Notes under the pieces: model-generated | Databases searched by the model: none | Told to the model about the DNA's origin: nothing | What the model saw: only the letters and a program-made list of their open reading frames with translations | NCBI RefSeq assembly: GCF_902459505.1 | Contig: NC_047096.1 | Location: 17,450,501-17,514,500, forward strand | From: Geotrypetes seraphini | Taxonomy: Eukaryota; Chordata; Amphibia; Gymnophiona; Dermophiidae | DNA length: 64,000 nucleotides | Direction of reading: 5' to 3' | Translations under genes and position numbers: made by a program | Part shown: piece by piece, positions 21,736 to 31,326 of the stretch | How the letters are laid out: every line of letters begins with the position of its first letter | How positions within the stretch are numbered: position 1 is the first letter of the stretch

Positions 21736-22594
21736 AAATGCTGCTCTTCACTTTGGTATTTAGTGATAGATGGAATTATTGCCATAATATGGATTAACTT
21801 CTCATTTAATATTTATTGAAATATGATCATAATGCCATAGCATGATTCCATTTTTCATCGATACAATTTACATGCTTTGAAGTTTGTCATAAGCAATATA
21901 GTCATATCCCACAATTATTTTTCACCCTTCACCATGGTCTGTTAAAAGAATAATATTTTCTACTGGAGAGCCAAATAATATATTAGAATAATTCCCCTAT
22001 AGTTATTTATTTGCAGGAAAGCTGCCCTTTAGACAATAAATAGAAACATCACTGACAAAAGCTGTGTTCAGCTTTAGAGCTGTTTCTAGAAGGCTTCAGC
22101 CAGATTCCTTCTTACATCTTCATCTAGTCTAGCAGTCTTTTTTTCCCCAATAATCTTTCACTCTCCAGAATAAATTAAACCATCATCAATCCATTTCACC
22201 AAATTTTGTACAGCGTTCACCCTTGTGAGCCCCAGATAGATGACACACCATCAGTAGTAGTCCTGCCCTAGCCTACAGAGGCAGATTTTTGATGTCTAGA
22301 TTTGAGTTCTGAACATGGACAAATGAAACTTTTTTTTTTTACTGCAGGTTTTATTTGATGTTCAATGTTTTTACTTCCTTTGTGGACAGCAGCCTGTCAT
22401 CTGATTCACTATCAGCACTTTCCACTCCAGCATGGGGGGTCACTGCAGAATCACCTGAGCCATGTGTGCCATACTGGTTTCACTAGATGTAATAATCTCC
22501 TTTTCCTTGGTGATGCAATGAATATTATTGTAAAAGGTTTTGACTGATCAGTCAGCAACTGGATGTGATTCATCTGGCCCTTTCGATCTAGTCT
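21736..22594. other. unassigned AT-rich sequence
   Basis: No exon or repeat recognised. Confidence 0.2.
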
Positions 22595-22723
22595 GATTAA
22601 ACTGATGCCGATTAGGGCTCTTCAGCTTGGAGAAGAAATGACTGAAAGAGGACATGATAACGGTTTATAAAATGAGGAGTGAGGTGGTATAGGAATTGTT
22701 ATTTACCCTTTCAAATAGTACTA
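22595..22723 (+). mobile_element. CR1-like LINE C-terminal fragment
   Basis: GGCTCTTCAGCTTGGAGAAG then GACTGAAAGAGGACATGATA and CGGTTTATAAAATGAGG correspond to the LFSLEKR-TERGHDN-VYKM block found just before the C-terminus of CR1-type LINEs. It is broken by the hAT element that follows. Confidence 0.6.
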
Positions 22724-22731
22724 AGTCTAGG

Positions 22732-23174
22732 CAGTGTTGCAGTAAAGGGGTGGGGGGGCATTCCACCCCAGACGCTGTCTTGGTGGGAGCGCAGGCACCC
22801 GTCCTCCTCTCTGACCCCTCCCCCACTCCTCCCCCCCCCCCCACTATCTCATGTGCATGCCCCTTCCTTTCCCCCCGTACTTCTTTAACGTTTTGGGTGC
22901 GAGTAGCAACCCCAACCTGCTGCTCACGCCAGCATCGGCTCTTCCTCTGATGTCACTTCCTGGACCCGTGCCTAGGAAATGGCATCAGAGGAAGAGCCGA
23001 TGCTGGTGCAAGCAGCAGGTTGTGGTTGCTGCTCGCACCAGGAACATTAAAGAGGTATGGGGAAAGGGAAGGGGCGCGTGTGTGACAGAAGGGGGCGGGG
23101 AAGGAGCAGATGGAGGTGGGGGGTGGAGAGGAGCGCCATCACCCTGGGCAACTCTCATCCTCACTACACCACTG
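22732..23174. mobile_element. hAT foldback, CAGTGGCGTAG family, exact TSD
   Basis: It begins CAGTGTTGCAGTAAAGGGG and ends CTCACTACACCACTG. The duplication AGTCTAGG is exact (22724-22731 and 23175-23182). The interior is a foldback around the GAGCCGATGCTGGTGCAAGC and GCCAGCATCGGCTCTTCCTC pair, plus poly-C and G-rich stretches. Confidence 0.88.
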
Positions 23175-23183
23175 AGTCTAGGG

Positions 23184-23600
23184 CAGTAGTTCTCAAACCT
23201 GACCTGGGGGGGGGGGGCACACAAATCTGTCTCATGCATATTAATATATTAATATGTACTCTTAAAGAGTACATATTAAGAAATATTGGTTGTGTATAGT
23301 CTCATATATTGTCCACAAAACACAAATTCAAGTCCTAAAGTGCTCAAAATCCTTTTCTTTATATACACATTTTTTATACAGACCCATACCATAATGCCAC
23401 AGGTTTGGGCAAAGGTTACCACGGGACCATCACTGTCGCATCAGAATCTCCAACCGCCTGTCACACTAAAACATTGTAATTAATATCAGCATTTGTGAAT
23501 TAAAGGTACTTATCTTGTTAGTGTGACTGGTGGTTCCATTGCTTTCACAGCTGAAAACCTGACTGGTTGGTGGTCCCCAGGACAGTTTTGAAACCCACTG
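23184..23600. mobile_element. hAT foldback, near-exact TSD, with inserted sequence
   Basis: The left end is CAGTAGTTCTCAAACCTGAC and the right end is CAGTTTTGAAACCCACTG. The flanks GTCTAGGG (23176-23183) and GTTTAGGG (23601-23608) match at 7 of 8. The middle (about 23260-23530) is unrelated sequence, so another insertion lies inside. It abuts the previous hAT copy and shares part of its duplication. Confidence 0.65.
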
Positions 23601-23689
23601 GTTTAGGGGATACGGCGTGAAATAAGAAGCACATATATAAAACAATTGTAGACAATTTTTTTCCCCACTCAGCATATAATTAAGCTGTA

Positions 23690-23965
23690 GAAGTTGTTGC
23701 CAATAAATGTAGTCAACGCATCTAACATTGTTGGATTTAAAAGAGGCTTGAACATGTTTCTGGAGGAAAAATCCATTAATCATTATTACACAGGAAGACA
23801 TGAGGAAAGTTATGGCTTATCCCTGACCGTGAGTAACAGGGAATGGATCTCCTCTTTGGGACCTGCCAATTACTTCCTATGACCTAGATTGGCCATTGAG
23901 AGACAGGATGCTGGGCCCAATGGACCTCTGCTCTGACTCAGCATGGCATGTCTTATGTTCCTAGT
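23690..23965 (+). mobile_element. LINE 3' end
   Basis: ATTTAAAAGAGGCTTGAACA, TGGAGGAAAAATCCATTAAT and AGGATGCTGGGCCCAATGGA lead to a CTTATGTTCCTAG end. The order (conserved C-terminus, then a CTTATGTT tail) matches the 11985 and 63462 fragments and is the most complete version here. Confidence 0.7.
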
Positions 23966-24949
23966 CTTTTCTGACCACAACCCATGATGCACCTTGGCTG
24001 CTCATCTTCCATCACTTCCTACTTTGTGAAAACAGTCCATAAGCAGAGAACATATCTGCCTAATAAGAATCAGTGCCAGAGGCACAGAGGAAATAGTAAA
24101 TCTCCCAAAATCGCATAGCAGATAGAATAACCAGAACTATAAGGCAAGGACATAAAGCAACCTGTCTACGTACAGTCAGTGGCAGAGCCAAGACTCAAAC
24201 TTGCATTCCAGGATTCTTCCTGAAATAGAATATTCCTGAGGATATCTTGTTAATGTCAGGACAGGAAGTAAACCTGACCCCTAATATAGATAAAGGTTTT
24301 TCCTTGGAATAATACCACCTGCTCTTTTAGACGCTTAGATGTACCTCCCAAAAATAGCAATGTAGACAGGAAAAGCAATCACATGACAGTAGACCAAACA
24401 CAACTGTTGCAAAGAATCTGTTGCAGACTGCAGATTCCAGTTCAGTGGGGTGAAGTAACAGCAGTAGTGTATGTATAATGATATAAATATGCCAATATGG
24501 CCATATGCTGCAAGGATGTGCCAAGAGAGCAAGCATTCAAATGGTATGAAACTCTGACAGATCAACAAACTGAAAACCCTCCTTTGAACAATCTCATTCC
24601 ACTGAAATACAAAGGAATTCAGACTCTATGCTCTAGGAACCCAGCTTTATTAAGAAAATTGCTCTTTGACTCACAGCAATAATTTTTATATCAAAGTCTT
24701 CTTTAGGGCAAAGTCTAAATACTGTCTTTAGTACATAGATAATTGCTTTCCTATATGGATAAAGGTGGATTTATATATTTTTATAAATATTTAGCTCATG
24801 CCTTTTTCTGAGGTGAGTTACAAGTAGGTACAATATTTTCCCTGTCCCTAGAGGCCTCACAATCTAAATTTGTACTTAAAGCAAAGGAGGGTTAAGTAGC
24901 TTGCTTAAGGACTCCTCTTGTTCTTTTTAGAGAGAGGCACAATCAGCTG
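23966..24949. other. mostly unassigned; possible old SINE relic
   Basis: About 24060-24220 has AATCGCATAGCAG and GCAGAGCCAAGACTCAAAC, a pattern seen in old CORE-SINE/MIR-type repeats, but the match is weak. At 24830-24900 CCTCACAATCTAAATTTGTA resembles a LINE-tail motif. No exons seen. Confidence 0.25.
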
Positions 24950-25110
24950 AAGAAAGGAGGTGTTGATGCCCCTGTACAGGTCATTGGTGAGGCCCTCTTG
25001 GAGTATTTTGTAAAGTTTTGAAGGCCGCATCTGAGGCAGTCCAGAGGAAACTGACAAAAATGGTAGGGGGGCTTGAGCCAAAAGACATACGAGAAGAGAC
25101 CGGAAGACCT
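24950..25110 (+). mobile_element. CR1-like LINE fragment
   Basis: GATGCCCCTGTACAGGTCAT encodes the MPLYRS motif, followed by GTGAGGCCCTCTTGGAGTAT (VRP-x-LEY). It matches the block VMPLYRSMVRPHLEY of the 14290 copy. Several frame breaks are present. Confidence 0.6.
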
Positions 25111-25296
25111 GAACATATATACAAGGGTGAATCCAAATCAAAGGTTAAATTACGTGATAACCAGAACAGAGCTAGTGAAATGAAACATAGGTACTCGCAC
25201 ATTGCCTTTGGATAGTTCGTCCACGCACAGTGCAGCACTGGCCTTTAGTCGTGCGGCAAACCACTAGGTCAGAAACATGGACACTCCGTTGCAAGA

Positions 25297-26262
25297 TTGC
25301 ACATCAAAGAAAGTCATGTTAACCTTCTTTTGAGACATGAAGGGGCAAACAGTGAAAATTACTGTACAAATGATATCACTCTTTCCATTTCTTCCATCAG
25401 AAATGAAATAGAGGAGATATTTAAGATCATTGAAACATGGATATCAGAATTCAAGCTGAAATTGAACCCAGAGAAGTCAAAATTTTTCATTGCATCTTCA
25501 GGTCAGAATTTTACTGAAACATTTTTTCTGTTAAACCACACTACTTACCTAATACAACCTAACATTAAGATCTTGGGTGTTATTAGACCAACACCTAACT
25601 ATGCAGGATCAGATAAATGCTTTGGTGCAGAAGGTTTTTTTTTATACTTTGTGGAAATTGCTTAGTATAAGATCTTATTTTCACACTGCATCATTCAAAC
25701 TACTGGTTCAGTCATTGGTGTTGAGCCAATGGGACTATTGTAATATAATATATTTGGCAGGTCCTCAAAAAAATCTATCTAGGCTGCATATAGTCCAGAA
25801 TGCTGCGGTCCACTTGATCTATGGACTGAAAAAGTTTGATCATGTGAGTCCTTACTACCGAGAACTGCATTGGCTTCCTGTGGAAGCTCGAATTAAATTT
25901 AAATTTGGTTGTCTTTGTTACAAAGTCCTCTTCGACATGGCACCTATTTACTTATCTGAATTATTTTCCTTTGCTCAATCCAAGCATTCTCGCCGTTCAC
26001 ATAGCCTTTTTAATTTTCCATCTATCAAAGGCTGTCGTTACACATAACGCCACCAATCTTTGCTTTCTTATCAGGCGGCTTTCTGGGACAAGGAACTGAA
26101 ACTTTGTTATTGAGTTCCATGCCTTATAATCATTTTCGAAAGTAATTGAAGACATATCTGTTGGCCAATTAATTAATTCTCTTTAGTTTGTATTATTTGT
26201 TAAATTCTGTAAACCGCATCGAACTTACCAGTTATGCGGTATAGAAGTGATTTGTTATATTA
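25297..26262 (+). mobile_element. LINE 3' half (L2-like, second subfamily)
   Basis: It encodes IISELKLKLNPEKSKF-type sequence (ISEFKLKLNPEKSKFF), then IKILGVI. After a frame shift it encodes LVQSLVLSQWDYCNIIYLAG, LSRLHIVQNAAVHLIYGLKK, LHWLPVEARIKFKFGCL and HSRRSHSLFNFPSIKG. The 3' UTR is AAACCGCATCGAACTTACCA then GTTATGCGGTATAGAAG. It is distinct from the TTTAG-tailed subfamily. Confidence 0.82.
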
Positions 26263-26301
26263 TGCTTTGTTAAACCTGCAATTCACAGCAAAAGAAAAAT
26301 A

Positions 26302-26690
26302 TTGTCCAAAACAGTCTTGCTGCACCGTGACAATGCACGCTGTCATATAGCAGCAGCAGCAACAGAAAAGACATTGCAACAGCTTGGGTTCAAACGTCTT
26401 CCACATCTTCCTTACAGCCCGGATCTGGTGCCTAGCAATTATCACATGTTCTGTCCACTGAAGGAGACACTGCAAAGTCACAGATTCACCTCTGATAATG
26501 AAGTAAAGGAAGCAGAGCTCACAAGGCTTTGGGAGCAGTCAAAAAACTTATTGTCTGCAGGAATGCAGAAGCTAGATGAACAATGCAACAATGCATGGGG
26601 ACTACATGGAAAAGTGATATGTTCAATCGCTCACATTACTTCTATTAAAGTTGTTAAATGTATTTTGCCTTTACGTTTTGATGTATACTC
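26302..26690 (+). pseudogene. mariner transposase, 3' fragment
   Basis: The frame starts within the catalytic domain: LLHRDNARCHIAAAATEKTL (second catalytic Asp in HRDNARCH), then LPHLPYSPDLVPSNYHMFCP and FTSDNEVKEAELTRLWEQ. Family members read SPDLAPSDYHLF, and the third catalytic Asp here is Asn (SNYH). The N-terminal HTH half and the 5' TIR are absent. It abuts the LINE end at 26262. Confidence 0.8.
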
Positions 26691-26694
26691 ATAT

Positions 26695-26970
26695 ATATAT
26701 ACTCTAGAGGAGAGGAGGGATAAGAGTGATATGATATGGACGTTTAAATACTTGAAAGGTATTAATATAGAAAAACAAATCTTTTCCAGAGAAGGGAAAT
26801 TGGTAAAACTAGAGAACTTAAATTGAGGTTGAGGAGTGGTAGACTTAGGAATAAATATTAGGAAATTCTTTTTCACGGAGAGGGTGGTGGATGCCTGGAA
26901 TGCCCTTCCGAGAGAGGTGGAAGATAGGGAAACGGTGACAGAATTCAAAAAAGCGTGGGATCTCTAACTA
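26695..26970 (+). mobile_element. CR1-like LINE C-terminus
   Basis: LEERRDKSDMIWTFKYLKGI then a frame shift and FFTERVVDAWNALPREVEDR-type sequence (GAGAGGGTGGTGGATGCCTG) and TEFKKAWDL. It is the same segment as 16340-16735. The sequence 26971-27210, ending GGCAGAGTGGATGGACAGTT, is probably its 3' UTR with some insertion. Confidence 0.7.
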
Positions 26971-27259
26971 GAATATGAATGAGCTAACTTTCAGGGTCTG
27001 AATCCTGCAAAGGATATGGTTTGGATAAATTGGATTGAACTTCAACGGCATCTCCAGTAGTTAAAACCCAAGGACAGTACCGAGTGGACTTCTAAGCTCT
27101 GTGGCCCAGAAGAAACAAAGAAAAAAAAGCAATTTAATCATGAAATTATAATGCATGTAATTATAGGGCAGAGTGGATGGACAGTTCAGGTCTTTATCTG
27201 CTGTCATTTACTACAAATACTATATTTTCACCCTACTGCTATAAATATACACTGCTTCT

Positions 27260-28050
27260 TCATTCAAGAGTTTTTGACAAAAGTCCCTCATAAGAAACTC
27301 TTGAGAAAAAGAAAAAGTCATGGGACAGAAGGCAATGTTCTAATGTGGATTGGGAACTTGTTACAAAATAAAGAGTAGGTGAAAGGTAGTCTCTAAATGG
27401 AAGAATTTGAATAGTGGTGAGCTGCAATGATCTGTATTGGGTACCGGGTCCAGTGGTGTAGTAAGAGGGGGAGCGCGGGGGGGGAGGGGTTCCGTCCAGG
27501 GTGCCATCTTGGTGGGGGTGTGAGCACCCGTCCTCCTCTTGGACCCCCCCCCCACACACACACACACACAGGCCTCTTCCCCCATACTTCTTTAATGTTC
27601 TGGGCGCGAGCAGCAACCCCAACCTGCTGCTTGCACCAATGTCAGCTCTTCCTCTGATATCACTTCCTGGACCTGCACCTAGGAAGTAATGTCAGAAGAG
27701 CCGATGCTGGTGTGACAGCAGCTTGGGGGTCGCTGCTTGCATCAAGAACATTACAGAGGTACAGGGGAAGGGAAGTGGCACGTGCACAGCAGGAGGGGAT
27801 GGGGACAAAGTGTTTGAAGGTGGGGGGGGTGGAGAAGAGGGCGGGGGAGGGGCGCCTCTCACCCTCACTACACCACTGACTGGGTCCGGTGTTTTTTTTT
27901 ACATATTTATAAATGATTTGGACATGGGAACAACAAGTTAGGTAATAACATGAAATTATTTAAAGTTGCTAAACTGAATGTGGAGGACTTAGGGAAGTGG
28001 AAGACTGAGCATCCCAATGTCAGATGAAATTTAGGGATGAATTCAAAGGG
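27260..28050 (+). mobile_element. CR1-like LINE fragment split by a hAT element
   Basis: The left part ends TGATCTGTATTGGGTACCGG (the VPG-x-VL motif region). The right part resumes after 27878 with TTTATAAATGATTTGGACAT (FINDLDM), the RT block just before the catalytic FADD motif. In between lies the hAT copy 27451-27878, so the hAT jumped into a resident LINE. Confidence 0.65.
27451..27878. mobile_element. hAT foldback, CAGTGGCGTAG family, TSD 7/8
   Basis: It begins CAGTGGTGTAGTAAGAGGGG and ends CCTCACTACACCACTG. The flanks ACCGGGTC and ACTGGGTC match at 7 of 8. The interior foldback pairs CACCAATGTCAGCTCTTCCT with AGAAGAGCCGATGCTGGTG. It is nested in a LINE. Confidence 0.85.
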
Positions 28051-28294
28051 CGCTAACCACATTTAATTGTCACATCATTATTAGCTTGGGTAGCTTATGA
28101 ACAGCATTATTTTTCTGAAATGTGCCAAATATTATGCTGGTTGTTAAGTGATTACAGAGTTTCTGTTATTAATCAAAAATTTATGAATTAAATACAGTTA
28201 TAATGTTATAGCCATGCTTTTTAAAGCATAAAACCTAAAATGCCAGGTGTTGCCACAATTTTGGCCACTAGTGTAAATTACATTACATTATGAC

Positions 28295-28643
28295 CAGTGG
28301 TGTAGAAAGGGAGTGCGGGGAGGGGGAGGCAACACCGGCCATAGTCTTACTAAGGGGGCAGCACCCCTCCTCCTCTCTTTGCCACGCATGCATGCCCCTT
28401 GCCTTCTCCCGTATCTTTTTAATTCCCTGGCGTGAGGTTGCTGCCTGCGTCAGTATTGGTGCTGCCTTCTGGGACCCGTGCCTAGGAAGCGACATCAAAG
28501 GGCATTCTGACTCCATGGGCATGCTGCTCACGCAGAAGTGAAAAAGGTATGGGGGAAAGAGAAGGGGGCTTGTGCATGGCAGGGAAGAGGGCGGGGGAGG
28601 AGTGCCACCATCCCGGGCCCCGCTCTCCCTTACTACGCCACTG
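28295..28643. mobile_element. hAT foldback, CAGTGGCGTAG family, TSD 7/8
   Basis: It begins CAGTGGTGTAGAAAGGGAGT and ends CCTTACTACGCCACTG. The flanks ATTATGAC and ATTCTGAC match at 7 of 8. No coding sequence. Confidence 0.85.
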
Positions 28644-28751
28644 ATTCTGACTTATATTACGCTAAAGCACTTACGATTCAGAACTTAGCCAGATAAAGAT
28701 CGGACTGTGTTTTATGCAGTCCTATTTATCTGCTTAACTCACCTGCTTAAG

Positions 28752-29222
28752 GTCCATTTTTACGAAGCCATGTTAAGCATATTTATCGCCAGCCATGGCG
28801 GCATTAGCTTCGCCACTCTTCCACGTGCTCCTGCCCTGCCGGGCGCGCTCCGCTTCCTTTCCCCCATACCTCTGTAATGTTCCTGGTGCAGGCAATAAGC
28901 TGCTGTTGCACCAACATCAGCACTTCTTCTGACATCACTTCCTAAGCGCAGGTCCAGAAAGTGACATCAGAGGAAGAGCTGACGCTGGCGCGATAGCCAG
29001 GAACATTACAGAGGTACGGGGAAGGGAAGCGGCGTGGCAGTGAGAGGGAGGAGAGGAGGACAGGTGTCTGCACCCTCACCAAGACGGCGTCCATGGTGGA
29101 CCGCCCCACCACCACCACCTTACTACGCTACTGCTCCACTCATAGAATTCCTATGAGCGTCAGAGGTAATACCGCTGTGGCCGGTGATAAAAAAGTCTAA
29201 CGCAGCTTCATAAAAGGGGAGT
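28752..29222. mobile_element. AGGGCTCCTTTTAC-type foldback with nested hAT
   Basis: The outer arms are ATTTTTACGAAGCCATGTTA (28756) and TAACGCAGCTTCATAAAAGG (right end), with ATAGAATTCCTATGAGCGTC near the right arm. Within it, about 28811-29134 is another CAGTGGCGTAG-type copy (right end CCTTACTACGCTACTG) whose left terminus is lost. Confidence 0.5.
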
Positions 29223-30087
29223 GCGGGTAAGTGCTGAATAAAATAAAAACTCTGCCCTTGCACTACTCACAAAATAGGTAGTTTCAGCTTAGGTGTTAAT
29301 TGGGTATATTCAGTGTTGAATATACCTAGTTAGCACCACCACAGTGATTTAAAGGCCAGGAGCATCTTCTGGCCATTTAAATTGTTTTGAATATAGACTC
29401 TTACATATACAGAGAGAAATTGCTATTCTATAAACAAAAAGTCAGTATTTCCATATTATGTTTAAAAAGATATCCCGTACTGCTTCTTGAATTTGCTTAT
29501 CAAACAAAGCTAGAAAAAGAATTGTATTTTTCAAGTTTTCGAGGGATCACATTTGCAAAAAAGGAAGAGTTATGGTGGGAGTTTAATCTATGCCCCTTGG
29601 TCTACAGACCAAGCACTAACCACTGGGCTATTCTTCTCTTCTCCAGGGATGTCTGTGTGGCCATATTTTTGAAAATGATGCCAGACAGACTTTCATGTCC
29701 TTGGTATTTTGGTGTTTAGAAGTTAGACGTTTTACTTTGGAAAATGGCTATTAATTTTGGACATTTTCCCCCAAATTCTATAAAAAGCGCTAATGTGCAT
29801 ACAACTTTGGTCACATACCCAAATTACATGTGCAATTTAATTGAACAAGCTAATTAGTGGCAAATGGCTTCTTAATAAGCACTTGATGCAAATTAAAATC
29901 AATTACATGGTATAAGCATAAATCTAGGCACAAGATCCAAGTTCACTTTTTTTTTTTTTTTTTTCCAGGAATCAGAAAATGAAATACAGAATTGGGTGGA
30001 TTGGGGATGTTATTTTCAGTGGCACACGTAATTATAGAATATGGGCATCTGCACCTAAATTTAGGTGCAGGCATTTGCACCACATTT
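29223..30087. other. unassigned; probable old foldback DNA
   Basis: 29750-29945 (CAAATTCTATAAAAAGCGCT) and 30040-30085 (CACCTAAATTTAGGTGC) have the look of short foldback elements. A T-run lies at 29949-29965. No exon seen. Confidence 0.25.
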
Positions 30088-30392
30088 TCCAGACTCTGTC
30101 CCTTCTGCCTTGCTGCACCATAGGCTTGGAACAAGATGCCCAAACCCAAATCCCTTCCGAGCTCCGTCTCTAGCAATGTTCAAGGGCCAGTTAAAAGGCC
30201 ACCTCTTCAAAGGCCACCGCTTTCGACTCCTAACTCCTCTCACCTTCAGTTCTGCATCTCCAACTCTATATGTCATGTCTGTCTGCCCAAGTTAGACTGT
30301 AAACTCTTCCGAGCAGGGACCGTCTAAAAATGTCCAAAACGTACAGCGCTGCTTATGCCTTTCAGCGCTATATAAGTGATAAGTAGTAGTAG
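30088..30392 (+). mobile_element. LINE 3' end with (TAG)n tail
   Basis: GGCTTGGAACAAGATGCCCA encodes LEQDA-x-like C-terminal sequence. GGCCAGTTAAAAGGCCACCT and TTAGACTGTAAACTCTTCCG, then GAGCAGGGACCGTC, lead to CAGCGCTATATAAGTGATAA and TAGTAGTAG. It is the same family as 21265 on minus. Confidence 0.72.
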
Positions 30393-30569
30393 AATATGTC
30401 AGGTTTTGAAATATACAGTCAGAGCCTTCAATTTCCAGCACAACTGTGCTAAATCCCAGCTTTAGGATGGGGGTCACCCCTGGGCATCTCTGTGGGAGAA
30501 GAAAAACACTCTCAAAGCTGCATCCCCTACCGTAACAGCTTCACACATCTTAACCAAACTAGCAGAATA

Positions 30570-30780
30570 ATAATAATAATTTTATTCTTATATACCGCCA
30601 AAGCCATGGTAGTTTACAAGAAGAAGAGCTGGACAATCAGCGAAAATAATTACAATGACGTCGTCGAGTACAAGTGGAGAAGGGCGGATACAAGTTGAGT
30701 GGGAATGAGTCAGAGTGAGACACAGAGTAGAGGCATCGAGTACATGTAATAAGAAGCGTACATGGTAAGGCATTAAGAGT
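30570..30780 (-). mobile_element. LINE/SINE 3' fragment
   Basis: An AATAATAATAATAATTTTAT tail on plus is followed by TCTTATATACCGCCAAAGCC and ATGGTAGTTTACAAGAAG. This is the inverse of a ...GCGGTATATAAGA-type 3' end. The rest is worn. Confidence 0.5.
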
Positions 30781-30949
30781 TCTCCAGAAGTATGAGGAAC
30801 GGGGGAAATTTGAATTATCAGCAGCGGGACCTTATAACTTAATGAAACCGAATTTCAGCATACCACGTGACTATTATTTACACACACAAAACCTCAAATA
30901 AACCTGTCACCCTTCCCGTCCATAAGCGGAACTAAAACGTAGCTCCATC

Positions 30950-31262
30950 TCGCAGCCAATTAGCCTCCACTATAGAAGAATCAGCTGAGGCTTGAAACGC
31001 AGATCCAGCCAATCGTGAAGTGGCAGCAACCAATGGGGGGGCGCCCCTGAGGGCGAGAACGAGACTTGGACCGCAGAGTTAGAGCTCGCGAGAAGTGGCG
31101 TCGGCGCGGGGACTCGTGTCATGGCGGCCGGTAGCGGAGGAGAGCCTGCCATTGGGTGTCCGACCGCACCGGGTTCCCCTCGCGACTCCAGTCCTGCGCC
31201 ATGATACCGTTCGGCCCCCCGCTGGTCCGCGCTGTGCACACCCCCGCGGGGGAGCCGCAGAC
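30950..31262 (+). promoter_or_regulatory. TMEM183 CpG promoter and 5' UTR
   Basis: This GC-rich, CpG-rich block leads into the start codon at 31263. It has three CCAAT boxes, at 30956-30960, 31009-31013 and 31030-31034, and no TATA box, as expected of a housekeeping CpG promoter. The transcription start is not determinable; an upstream ATG at 31121 is out of frame with the main start. Confidence 0.7.
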
Positions 31263-31326
31263 ATGCCCAGGAAAGGGGGCAGGAAGCGGCTCAAATTCCG
31301 CTTGGAAGAGCTGAGCCCGGGCAGAG
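31263..31326 (+). CDS. TMEM183A: TMEM183 coding exon 1
   Basis: Encodes residues 1-21 plus one base of codon 22 ([20 protein letters not shown] then R). Donor GTGAGG at 31327, phase 1. It lies in the CpG block. Confidence 0.93.

Noticed and set aside
31121-31262. Upstream ATG at 31121 as the TMEM183 start
   Set aside because: It is out of frame with the conserved [12 protein letters not shown] start at 31263; it could only be an upstream open frame.
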